Below, one piece after another: positions 1-6,188 of a stretch of DNA of 8,150 nucleotides. The notes under the pieces were generated by a model. That model had not been told where the DNA came from, made no database searches, and saw only the letters and a list, made by a program, of their open reading frames with translations. Numbering within the stretch: the first letter of the stretch is position 1; every line of letters starts with the position of its first letter. The translations under genes were made by a program, and so were the position numbers. This DNA is from Phycisphaerales bacterium (lineage in GTDB: Bacteria; Planctomycetota; Phycisphaerae; Phycisphaerales; UBA1924), in the NCBI GenBank assembly GCA_030680655.1, contig JAUXUZ010000049.1, positions 1 through 8,150 on the forward strand, written 5' to 3'.

Positions 1-1857
1 GCGGTGAGTCAGCCTTGCCTGCTCGCTGGGATCAGACGCGGCTCCGGCTATCTGCCGTCGCAGTTCACGCACCGGCGTGGCGAGCGTGTACGCGTCCGCG
101 AGCGAGCTCTCCCATTGCCGGGCAACGCCCGCGGTGCGCAGCGCCACAAGGCCGATCCAGAGCACGATCGCAGCGCACACGTACTGAGGCCACCGCCCCG
201 CTGCCCGCGAGGTCGGTTCACCTTCGTCCGCATCGGCCCGACAGCCATTCGGCACCGCGGCCACCGCGACCACCGCAAGCAGCAGCCCGCACGACTGCGG
301 CCACACGCCGGTGATCTCGATCTGCGTGTGTGTCAGCAGCACGCACGCGCCCGCAGCCAGGGCGATCCGCCAGCCGATGCAACGCTGCGCAACGGCCAGC
401 ACCGCGCACGAGCAGACGCACCACACCACCAGCCCGCCGATCCGCACACCCAGCGCCTCTTCCGGCAGCATCGCGGCGTATTGGGTAGGGATCGACAGCA
501 CCGCCGACAGCGCCGCGATCAGGCAGACGGCACGCATGAGCTTCCGCGTCTCGTCGGCGTGATCATCGCCGGCTTCCGAAGCGGACTCCTCTGCCACCGC
601 ACCCGAGCCAAGGCGCGTGCTCATCCACAGCAGCAGCGCACCCCACGCCAGCCCGCCGATTCCCAGGCACGCCGCCCAGTCCCACAGCAGGCTGTGGGGG
701 CTCGTCACATCCTCGGGGCTCAGCGGGTTCTTCGCCAACGAGTAGGCGGCCTGGAAGCCGTCTGGCCCCACACCTTGCAGCCAGTTTGCACCGAAGATGC
801 GTGCCGCGCCCTGCATGTAAAACCAGCGAAACAGCAGCGACAACTCGCCCATGCGCTCATCGACCGCGCCGCGTGCGATAACCGCCAGCAGTGGGGCCGC
901 GATTGCCGCCGGTCCGATCAGGCGCAGCCAAACGGCACGCCCGGCGTTACGCCGGCGCGCCCACTCCAGCGCCAGGGCAACGCCCACCCCCAGCAGCACC
1001 GCCGCGAAACCACCCTTCGCGCCGGCCATCGCCAGCGCCGCGGCCGAAAGCACAAACCCCGCGCCCGAGAGGACGAACGGCCAGCGCCCCGGCTCACCTT
1101 CTTCATCCGCGCGAGCGCTGCGCCACGTCAGCCACGCGCCCGCGGCCAGCACGCCAAACGCCGCTACGCCCGCCGCCGCGAAGCTCGCGTAGACGTTCGC
1201 GAAACCGAACCACCCGGTGGCCTCGGTCTGCATCAGGCGGCGCTCGTACGCCTTCGCCATCGATGAGTCCGGCGACCAACCGTTCCGCGCCAGGATCGCC
1301 TCACGGTCGCGCTGGAACGCCTCAACCGTTGCCGGGTGCTCGACCGCCACCTGGTACGCCCCCTTGGCCGCCAGCAGCCCGACCGCGCCGATGATCAGCG
1401 CAAACACCAGCAGGCGCACGCGCCGGTCGCCCGCCACGCGCCAGAGCGCAAACGCCCCCGCCACGCCGCTGATCCACGCCCCGCTGGTGATCGCTTCCTT
1501 CGCGTTGAACGCGTGCAGGCTCAGGTGCCAGGCGCACGCCGCCGCTCCCGCGGCCACCATCACAGCACCCGCAAGCGTCGCGATCCGGCCACGCCGCGGG
1601 GCAAGGGCCAGCAAAACGGCGGCGCCGATCAGGCTCACCACATCGCCATACAGGCTTAGCCCCGGCGTCAGGCCGATGACCGATGCCTCCTGCGTGAACG
1701 GGTCGCCGTCCCAGTATGGAAGCAGGTCCAGCGGCGTCTGCAGGCGCACCAGCATTGGCACGAGCACCAAGGCAACGCCGACGATCAACCCCCACGCCCG
1801 CGCACCCCACGCCTCCCACCCTGTGTCCTCTCCGCCATGTGCAGTCGCGGTGTTCAT
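1..1857 (-). CDS. O-antigen ligase/polymerase-like (Wzy/WaaL family) membrane protein, 3' end outside window
   Basis: The minus-strand frame is open from ATG at 1857 to the left edge: 619 codons with no stop, so the C-terminus is missing. The product is a very hydrophobic polytopic protein with many Ala/Leu/Val/Gly-rich membrane segments, the first at about residues 23-38. Around residues 362-389 lies GVGPDGF followed by SPHSLLWDWAACLGIGG (S386-P387-H388). This Gly-rich and His-containing periplasmic loop pattern is typical of the Wzy_C domain of O-antigen ligases and polymerases. Family members polymerise lipid-linked repeat units or transfer a finished glycan to its acceptor on the outer face of the inner membrane. 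The start codon overlaps the stop of the upstream glycosyl-1-phosphate transferase gene (ATGA, 1857-1854), so the two are very probably translationally coupled and serve the same pathway. Whether it is a ligase, a polymerase or another Wzy_C enzyme (for example protein O-glycosylation) cannot be decided from sequence alone. Confidence 0.82.
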   Translation of the reverse strand, partial: MNTATAHGGEDTGWEAWGARAWGLIVGVALVLVPMLVRLQTPLDLLPYWDGDPFTQEASVIGLTPGLSLYGDVVSLIGAAVLLALAPRRGRIATLAGAVMVAAGAAACAWHLSLHAFNAKEAITSGAWISGVAGAFALWRVAGDRRVRLLVFALIIGAVGLLAAKGAYQVAVEHPATVEAFQRDREAILARNGWSPDSSMAKAYERRLMQTEATGWFGFANVYASFAAAGVAAFGVLAAGAWLTWRSARADEEGEPGRWPFVLSGAGFVLSAAALAMAGAKGGFAAVLLGVGVALALEWARRRNAGRAVWLRLIGPAAIAAPLLAVIARGAVDERMGELSLLFRWFYMQGAARIFGANWLQGVGPDGFQAAYSLAKNPLSPEDVTSPHSLLWDWAACLGIGGLAWGALLLWMSTRLGSGAVAEESASEAGDDHADETRKLMRAVCLIAALSAVLSIPTQYAAMLPEEALGVRIGGLVVWCVCSCAVLAVAQRCIGWRIALAAGACVLLTHTQIEITGVWPQSCGLLLAVVAVAAVPNGCRADADEGEPTSRAAGRWPQYVCAAIVLWIGLVALRTAGVARQWESSLADAYTLATPVRELRRQIAGAASDPSEQARLTHR

Positions 1858-3023
1858 CGCCCGGCCCGGGCGGCAGCGCCGGCCCGGTACTCCCAGATTC
1901 CAAGCAGCACCAGGGCCGCGATCGTCTGCGCAAAGACCACGCTCGCCTGCCACGGTTCAAGGCTGGGCAGCACGATGCCGCCCATCGCCGTGATCGCCGT
2001 CAGCCCGCAGATCACCACCACCGTGTCGCGGCGCGTGAGCCCGCCAAAGTGCAGCCGGTGCGAGAGGTGCTGCAGGTCGCCCACGAACGGGCTCTTGCCC
2101 TGGCGCAGGCGCAGAAACGTCACGCTCGTCATGTCGTAGAGCGGCACCGCCAGCACGACCAGCGGTGTCAGCACGGCGTGCCAACGCACGGTCGACTTCG
2201 CCGCGGCGACGGCTGCGTCGTCGATCTGCGCGTAGGTGATCCGCACCGCCATCGTCGCCAGCACAAACCCGATCACCAGCGAGCCGCCGTCACCCAGGAA
2301 GATCGAGCCGGGCTTGCGCCACGGGAAATTGAAGACCAGGAACCCCAGGCACCCGCCCACAAGCAGCGCCAGGATCCCCGCGACGAACCACTGCCGGTGG
2401 ACCAGCGCCGACACCATGAAGCATGCGCCCGCGATCGCTGCGACACCACCGCAGAGCCCATCCATGTTGTCGATGAAGTTCAGCGCGTTGGTCACCGCGA
2501 TGATCCAGACCACCGTGATCAGCACGCTCAGCCACGCCCCTCCGACATGGGCGTCGAGCATCGTCAGCACCCGCGATCCGCCCGAGGGTGTCTCGGTAAA
2601 GAGCACAAACGCCGCCGCCACCGCAGCCATCACCAGCAGCTTCGGCCAGGCCCCCAGCGGCCGCCGGTCGTCGATGAGCCCCATCACGTGGAGCACACCC
2701 AGGCAGATCAGCAGCCACCCGTACGTCCCCGCCTGCTCGTTGACGCGCTCAAGGTGGGGCGCAAGGTCGGGCACAAACGCCACCATGCGCTGCTCCAGCC
2801 CCAGGCGCATGGCGACGAGAAAGCCGATCAGCGGCAGCGTCACGGCGCCAAACACGGCGACGCCCCCGGTGTTGGGCACGCGACGCGCGGCCTCCTTCAA
2901 CTGCCCCGCCACGCCGGCGCCGTCGTGGGCGTTGAGGCGGTTGCCCATCGCGCGTGCGTACACCGTCAGCGGCACAGCCAGCAGAAACGCAAGCGCCAGG
3001 AGCAGCAGGATCGCGCCGGTCAC
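1854..3023 (-). CDS. Undecaprenyl-phosphate sugar-1-phosphate transferase (WecA/TagO/MraY family)
   Basis: This 389-aa integral membrane enzyme has about 10-11 predicted hydrophobic segments. The family transfers a sugar-1-phosphate, often GlcNAc-1-P, from a UDP-sugar to undecaprenyl phosphate, the first membrane step of a surface polysaccharide. The family motifs appear in order: VPNTGG (49-54); LIDDRRPLGAWPKLL (116-130) with the DDR pair and K128; NALNFIDNMDG (179-189) with the catalytic-type Asp; SIFLGDGGSLVIG (240-252); D297; and GKSPFVGDLQHLSHRL (309-324), the His-rich cytoplasmic loop (H319, H322). That HLSHRL loop resembles WecA/TagO more than MraY. The start is GTG at 3023. An in-frame TAA lies four codons upstream, and the next Met (26) would remove the first membrane helix. 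It begins 58 bp downstream of prfC on the same strand and overlaps the ligase-like gene by ATGA. Sugar specificity is unknown, so I give no symbol. Confidence 0.9.
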   Translation of the reverse strand: MTGAILLLLALAFLLAVPLTVYARAMGNRLNAHDGAGVAGQLKEAARRVPNTGGVAVFGAVTLPLIGFLVAMRLGLEQRMVAFVPDLAPHLERVNEQAGTYGWLLICLGVLHVMGLIDDRRPLGAWPKLLVMAAVAAAFVLFTETPSGGSRVLTMLDAHVGGAWLSVLITVVWIIAVTNALNFIDNMDGLCGGVAAIAGACFMVSALVHRQWFVAGILALLVGGCLGFLVFNFPWRKPGSIFLGDGGSLVIGFVLATMAVRITYAQIDDAAVAAAKSTVRWHAVLTPLVVLAVPLYDMTSVTFLRLRQGKSPFVGDLQHLSHRLHFGGLTRRDTVVVICGLTAITAMGGIVLPSLEPWQASVVFAQTIAALVLLGIWEYRAGAAARAGR

Positions 3024-3073
3024 GCCGGGAGGTTAGCCGAACGCGCCGCCGGTTGCCGCGCAGCGGGGGGCCG

Positions 3074-3091
3074 GGCCGGGTTCAACCGGCC
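3074..3091 (-). terminator. GC-rich hairpin across the prfC stop codon, possible weak terminator
   Basis: The sequence GGCCGG GTTCAA CCGGCC is a perfect 6-bp inverted repeat with a 6-nt loop, and can extend by TT/AA with one bulged G. It spans the TGA stop of prfC (3084-3082). No T-tract follows on the minus strand, so it is not a canonical intrinsic terminator. It could slow transcription or protect the 3' end of prfC mRNA before the downstream transferase gene. In DNA this rich in GC such hairpins also arise by chance. Confidence 0.25.
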
Positions 3092-4704
3092 GTGCCCGAC
3101 GACGACGGCGCCACCGCGAAGAACTCCAGGTCCGGGTTCCGCGACGCGAAGTGCTTCAGGGCCCACTCGTCGGCGAAGAGCACCACCGGCTGCTCGTCGC
3201 GGTCGGTCGCGTGGGCGGCATCCATCGGCAACTCCGGCAACCACCCTTCCGGGGCGTCCTTCTTGCGCCACCAGCGGGCGGTGGTCCAGCGCGACGGCTC
3301 CAGGCGTGTCTCCGCGCTGTACTCAGACTTCATGCGGTACTGGAAGACCTCAAACTGCAGCACGCCCACGGCCGTCAGCAGCGGCCGCTTGGTCTGCTCC
3401 GTCCCCACGTTGAGCACCTGCACCACGCCCTCTTGCAGCAGCTGCTCCAGCCCGAGCTTGTACTTCTTGGAGTTGCCCGGCTGCGGGTTGTGCACGTACT
3501 GGAAGACCTCCGGCGGAAACTTGGGGATCTCGTCGTAGACGATCGTGCGGTCGTCGCTCAGCGTGTCGCCGATGCGCAGGCCGTCGTGCCCCACGATGCC
3601 CACCACGTCACCCGCGCGCCCCTCCTCCACCGTCTCGCGGTCCTGGCCGAAGAGCTTCTGAGCGTTCGACAGCCTGATCTTCTTGCCGCTCTGCACGTGC
3701 GTGGTCGTCATCTCGCGCGTGAACGACCCCGACACGATCCGGATGAAGGCGATGCGGTCGCGGTGGCGCGGGTCCATGTTCGCCTGGATCTTGAAGACGA
3801 ACCCGCTGAACGTGTCGTCGCCCGGCTCGATCATCCGCTCGGCGCCGGTCTCGGTTGACCGGGCCAGGCGCGGGCCCGGCGGCGGCGAGTGCGCGAGGAA
3901 CCCGTCGAGCATCAGCTGCACGCCGAAGTTGTTCATCGCGCTGCCGAAGTAGACGGGCGTCACCTTGCCCTCGAGCACCCGCTGCTCGTCGAACGTCTCC
4001 CCCGCCCCGGCGAGCATCTCGATCTCGTCTCTGCTCTGGCGGTAGACGTGGTCGTCCATCCGGTCGCGCAGCGCCGGGTCGTCGATCCCCTTCATCTCCA
4101 CCGGCGCAACGTACGCCCCTCCCGACGTCCGCTCGAACAGGTGCGCCTGGTGCGTCAGCCGGTCGTACACGCCCTTGAAGTTCGGCCCGTTCCCCAGCGG
4201 CCAGTTGACCGGGAACGCGCCGATCCCCAGCACCTTCTCCAGCTCGTCGAGCAGGTCGATCGGGTCGCGCGTCGGCCGGTCGCACTTGTTCATGAACGTG
4301 AAGATCGGCACGCCGCGCTTGCGGCAGATCTCAAAGAGTTTGCGTGTCTGCGGCTCGATGCCCTTCGCCGCGTCGATCACCATCACCGCCGCGTCCACCG
4401 CCGTCAGCACGCGGTAGGTGTCCTCGGAGAAGTCCTTGTGCCCCGGCGTGTCGAGCAGGTTCACCCGGTAGCCGTCGTAGTCAAACTGCAGCACCGTCGA
4501 GCTGATCGAGATGCCGCGCTGCTTCTCCAGCTCCATCCAGTCGCTGGTGGTCGCGCGCTGGTCTTTGCGTGCCGTGACTGATCCGGCAAGCCCCAGCGCG
4601 CCGCCGTAGAGCAGCAGCTTCTCGGTGAGCGTGGTCTTGCCAGCGTCTGGGTGAGAGATGATCGCGAAGGTGCGCCGGGGAAGTGTGGCGGTGTTGGTGG
4701 TCAT
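3082..4704 (-). CDS. prfC: Peptide chain release factor 3 (RF3), translational GTPase
   Basis: RF3 is a cytosolic GTPase that removes RF1/RF2 from the ribosome after peptide release. The 540-aa product is close to the usual size of about 530. All GTPase motifs are present: G1 SHPDAGKTT (17-25), switch I RGISISST (63-70), G3 DTPGHKDF (85-92), G4 NKCD (139-142) and GSA (254-256). The Ser-His-Pro-Asp form of the P-loop is characteristic of RF3 and separates it from EF-G. The RF3-specific C-terminal part follows, with GVLQFEVFQYRMKSEYSAET at about 447-466. I chose ATG at 4704, which gives MTTNTATLPRRTFAIISHPD and matches the family N-terminus. The frame runs back to TTG 4779, but those 25 residues are read from intergenic palindromes. 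No clear Shine-Dalgarno site is seen. A hairpin (4714-4730) ends 9 nt before the start. The gene lies between rlmN and the polysaccharide pair, all on one strand. Confidence 0.96.
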   Translation of the reverse strand: MTTNTATLPRRTFAIISHPDAGKTTLTEKLLLYGGALGLAGSVTARKDQRATTSDWMELEKQRGISISSTVLQFDYDGYRVNLLDTPGHKDFSEDTYRVLTAVDAAVMVIDAAKGIEPQTRKLFEICRKRGVPIFTFMNKCDRPTRDPIDLLDELEKVLGIGAFPVNWPLGNGPNFKGVYDRLTHQAHLFERTSGGAYVAPVEMKGIDDPALRDRMDDHVYRQSRDEIEMLAGAGETFDEQRVLEGKVTPVYFGSAMNNFGVQLMLDGFLAHSPPPGPRLARSTETGAERMIEPGDDTFSGFVFKIQANMDPRHRDRIAFIRIVSGSFTREMTTTHVQSGKKIRLSNAQKLFGQDRETVEEGRAGDVVGIVGHDGLRIGDTLSDDRTIVYDEIPKFPPEVFQYVHNPQPGNSKKYKLGLEQLLQEGVVQVLNVGTEQTKRPLLTAVGVLQFEVFQYRMKSEYSAETRLEPSRWTTARWWRKKDAPEGWLPELPMDAAHATDRDEQPVVLFADEWALKHFASRNPDLEFFAVAPSSSGTAG

Positions 4705-4713
4705 ACGCGTGGT

Positions 4714-4730
4714 GCAGGTTTTCAACCTGC
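4714..4730 (-). repeat. Short perfect palindrome in the prfC leader
   Basis: GCAGGTT TTC AACCTGC is a perfect 7-bp stem with a 3-nt loop, and no gene covers it. On the minus-strand transcript it would form a hairpin 9 nt upstream of the prfC ATG, close enough to affect ribosome access. Its look (…AGGTTGAAAACCT…) resembles short dispersed palindromes I associate with planctomycete intergenic DNA. That it is a repeat family is an inference, because only this copy is in the window. Confidence 0.5.
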
Positions 4731-4790
4731 GAATCGAAAGTGCAGTGGTGGTGCGAGAATAAGCAGACAGGTGAGGCAACGGTCAGCAAC

Positions 4791-4820
4791 GCTGGGGCAG
4801 GCATTCTCGCCCGCCTCAGC
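4791..4820 (-). repeat. Imperfect 12-bp palindrome just downstream of the rlmN stop
   Basis: The arms GCTGGGGCAGGC (4791-4802) and GCCCGCCTCAGC (4809-4820) flank the loop ATTCTC. Ten of 12 positions pair, and of the other two one can wobble in each strand's RNA. It lies 11 bp beyond the rlmN stop (4834-4832) and has no T-tract, so it may act as a processing or termination hairpin or be a dispersed REP-like element. The 8-mer GCGAGAAT at 4754-4761 recurs inverted at 4803-4810, which includes the loop. This hints at a second, degraded unit within the same 127-bp gap. Confidence 0.5.
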
Positions 4821-4831
4821 CAGGCGCCCCA

Positions 4832-6100
4832 CTACTCACCCCGCACACCCGCCGCCGCCGGCTTCCCCCGCTCCCCCGCGCGCTTGTCCTCGTACCGCAG
4901 CTGACCGCACGCCGCGGCGATGTCGCGCCCGCGCGACGCCCGGATGTGGCTGTTCACACCCCGGTTGCGCAGCACCTCCTGAAAGCGGTGCACGTCGTCG
5001 GTCAGCGGCCGGCTAAACGGCATTCCCGCCACCTCGTTGTACCGGATAATGTTCACGTTCGCCCGCATCGTCGCCGCCAGACGGGCGAGTTCCTGCGCGT
5101 GCTCGGGCCGGTCGTTGACGCCGCGCAGCAGCGTGTACTCGAGCGTGATCTCGCGCCCGGTCTTGTCGAACCACTTCTGGCACGAGGCCAGCAGCTGCTC
5201 GATCGTGCTGTACTCCGCCCACGGGATAAGCGAACGCCTGATCTCGTCGGTCGTCGCGTGCAGCGAGAGCGCCAGCGTGATCGGCAGGTCGCACTCGGCG
5301 GCGAGCCGCTCGATCGCCTTGGGGAGACCGACGGTCGAGATCGTCACCTTGCGGGCGCTGATGGCGTGTCCCCACAGAGCGGTGATCACTTTCACCGCGT
5401 GCATCACCGGCCCGAAGTTCGCCAGCGGCTCACCCATCCCCATGAACACCACGTTGGTGATCCGCGGGAACTCGTGCACCAGCGGCGTGTCACCGAAGCC
5501 CCCCTTGCTCGGCCCACGCTCCGGCACGCGCGTGTCGGTCATCGGGTGCGACCGCAGCATCTCGCGCAGCCACCAGACCTGCTCAACGATCCGCCCGCCC
5601 GTCAGGTTGCTCTCAAGCCCGCCCACGCCCGATGCGCAGAACTTGCACCCCACCGGGCAGCCGACCTGCGAAGAGATGCACGCCGTCCGGCGATCCTCCG
5701 AAGGGATCATCACGCACTCGGTCGTCTTGCGATCTTCGGAAGAGGGCAAACGGGAATCGGCAATCGGCAATCGAATGGACCCGCTTGCGACCTCTACTTC
5801 GCCGTTTGCCGTTTGCCGATTGCCGTTCGCCTTTCCCTCTTCCCAAGCGATCAGCAACTTCGTCGTCCCGTCCGTCGCGTCCTGCCGATGCACGACGGTG
5901 CCGGTCAGGAAGCGCATCCCTTCAGTGAGCGTCTTGCGATCAAGCACCGAGAGATTCGTCATGGCCGCTGGATCAACAATCCCCTTGGCGTACACCCACT
6001 CAAAGACCTGCTTGGCCCGGAACGCCGGCATCCGCCGCTCCGCGCACCAGGTGGTGAACGTTTCGGGTGTGAAATCAAAGAAGTGGGGGAGCGCTGTCAC
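4832..6100 (-). CDS. rlmN: Dual-specificity RNA methyltransferase RlmN (23S rRNA A2503 / tRNA A37 C2-methylation), with in-frame insertions
   Basis: This radical SAM enzyme methylates C2 of A2503 in 23S rRNA and of A37 in some tRNAs. Numbering is from GTG 6100 (422 aa). The N-terminal RNA-binding part has PAFRAKQVFEWVYAKG (26-41). The 4Fe-4S motif GCPVGCKFC has C148, C152 and C155. The resolving Cys is C141 (TACISSQVGC) and the methyl-carrying Cys is C398 in RGRDIAAACGQL. MGMGEPLANF (220-229) is the SAM-binding GEP motif. Only the start is uncertain. GTG 6100 gives an N-terminus of family length and leaves a gap to the divergent gene. ATG 6190 and an upstream start at 6286 are also in frame, but the latter lies inside the + strand gene. 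RlmN is usually about 350-390 aa. The excess comes from two loop insertions, about residues 84-124 (a palindromic DNA element) and about 183-211. All catalytic residues survive, so the protein is probably active. Confidence 0.95.
   Translation of the reverse strand: MTALPHFFDFTPETFTTWCAERRMPAFRAKQVFEWVYAKGIVDPAAMTNLSVLDRKTLTEGMRFLTGTVVHRQDATDGTTKLLIAWEEGKANGNRQTANGEVEVASGSIRLPIADSRLPSSEDRKTTECVMIPSEDRRTACISSQVGCPVGCKFCASGVGGLESNLTGGRIVEQVWWLREMLRSHPMTDTRVPERGPSKGGFGDTPLVHEFPRITNVVFMGMGEPLANFGPVMHAVKVITALWGHAISARKVTISTVGLPKAIERLAAECDLPITLALSLHATTDEIRRSLIPWAEYSTIEQLLASCQKWFDKTGREITLEYTLLRGVNDRPEHAQELARLAATMRANVNIIRYNEVAGMPFSRPLTDDVHRFQEVLRNRGVNSHIRASRGRDIAAACGQLRYEDKRAGERGKPAAAGVRGE
5468..5554 (-). 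other. Extra ~29-residue loop in RlmN before the GEP motif
   Basis: Between VWWLREMLR and PRITNVVFMGMGEP the protein carries about 29 residues, including RVPERGPSKGGFGDTP. In well-known RlmN proteins this link is only about ten residues. The stretch is rich in Gly, Pro and charged residues and looks like a flexible surface loop. Its DNA contains a 10-bp perfect palindrome, CACGCGCGTG, near 5524-5533. It may be an old element insertion or a lineage-specific loop. The boundaries are approximate. Confidence 0.4.
5731..5852. repeat. Palindromic heptad-repeat element inserted in frame in rlmN
   Basis: This is a long imperfect inverted repeat inside the rlmN reading frame. The outer arms are GATCTTCGGAAGAGGG (5731-5746) and, inverted, CCCTCTTCCCAAGCGATC (5835-5852). 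Inside the left arm are four 7-bp units, CAAACGG GAATCGG CAATCGG CAATCGA (5747-5774). Inside the right arm are four complementary units, GCCGTTT GCCGTTT GCCGATT GCCGTTC (5801-5828). The centre, about 5775-5800, is unpaired. The period of seven is not a multiple of three, so the repetition is a property of the DNA and not of the encoded peptide. It encodes about 40 residues (NGNRQTANG … RLPIADSRLP) at the linker between RlmN's N-terminal and radical SAM domains, with no stop or frameshift. It is more AT-rich than its surroundings. Short repeats of this GNRQ/PIADSRLP-coding kind are otherwise expected in intergenic DNA. Confidence 0.8.
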
Positions 6101-6188
6101 TTGCGGCCATCGTAGGTTCGTTTCGCTCCCCGTCACCCGCCAAGTACCGTAATCGCCCCTTCGCCCAAGACCAACCTGAGTATTCCGC

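Noticed and set aside
4..1266. Long + strand open frame of 420 codons
   Set aside because: It is antisense to the clearly membrane-protein-coding minus frame. The Arg/His/Gln-rich composition has no recognisable fold.
1716..3413. Long + strand open frame of 565 codons
   Set aside because: It lies antisense to the sugar-1-phosphate transferase and the prfC 3' end. Its product is His/Arg/Gln-rich with no domain, typical of antisense frames in DNA with GC-rich third positions.
4705..4779. N-terminal extension of prfC from TTG 4779
   Set aside because: The 25 extra residues are translated palindromic intergenic DNA and exceed the RF3 family N-terminus. ATG 4704 fits.
5747..5828. Heptamer runs considered as a CRISPR-like or minisatellite array
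   Set aside because: The units are only 7 bp with no spacers and occur as two inverted blocks inside a coding frame.
4946..6115. + strand open frame of 389 codons
   Set aside because: It is fully antisense to rlmN, whose catalytic motifs are intact.
6120..6160. Possible promoter for rlmN (TTGGTC, 17-bp gap, TACGGT on the minus strand)
   Set aside because: Only three of six positions match consensus in each box, which is no better than chance.
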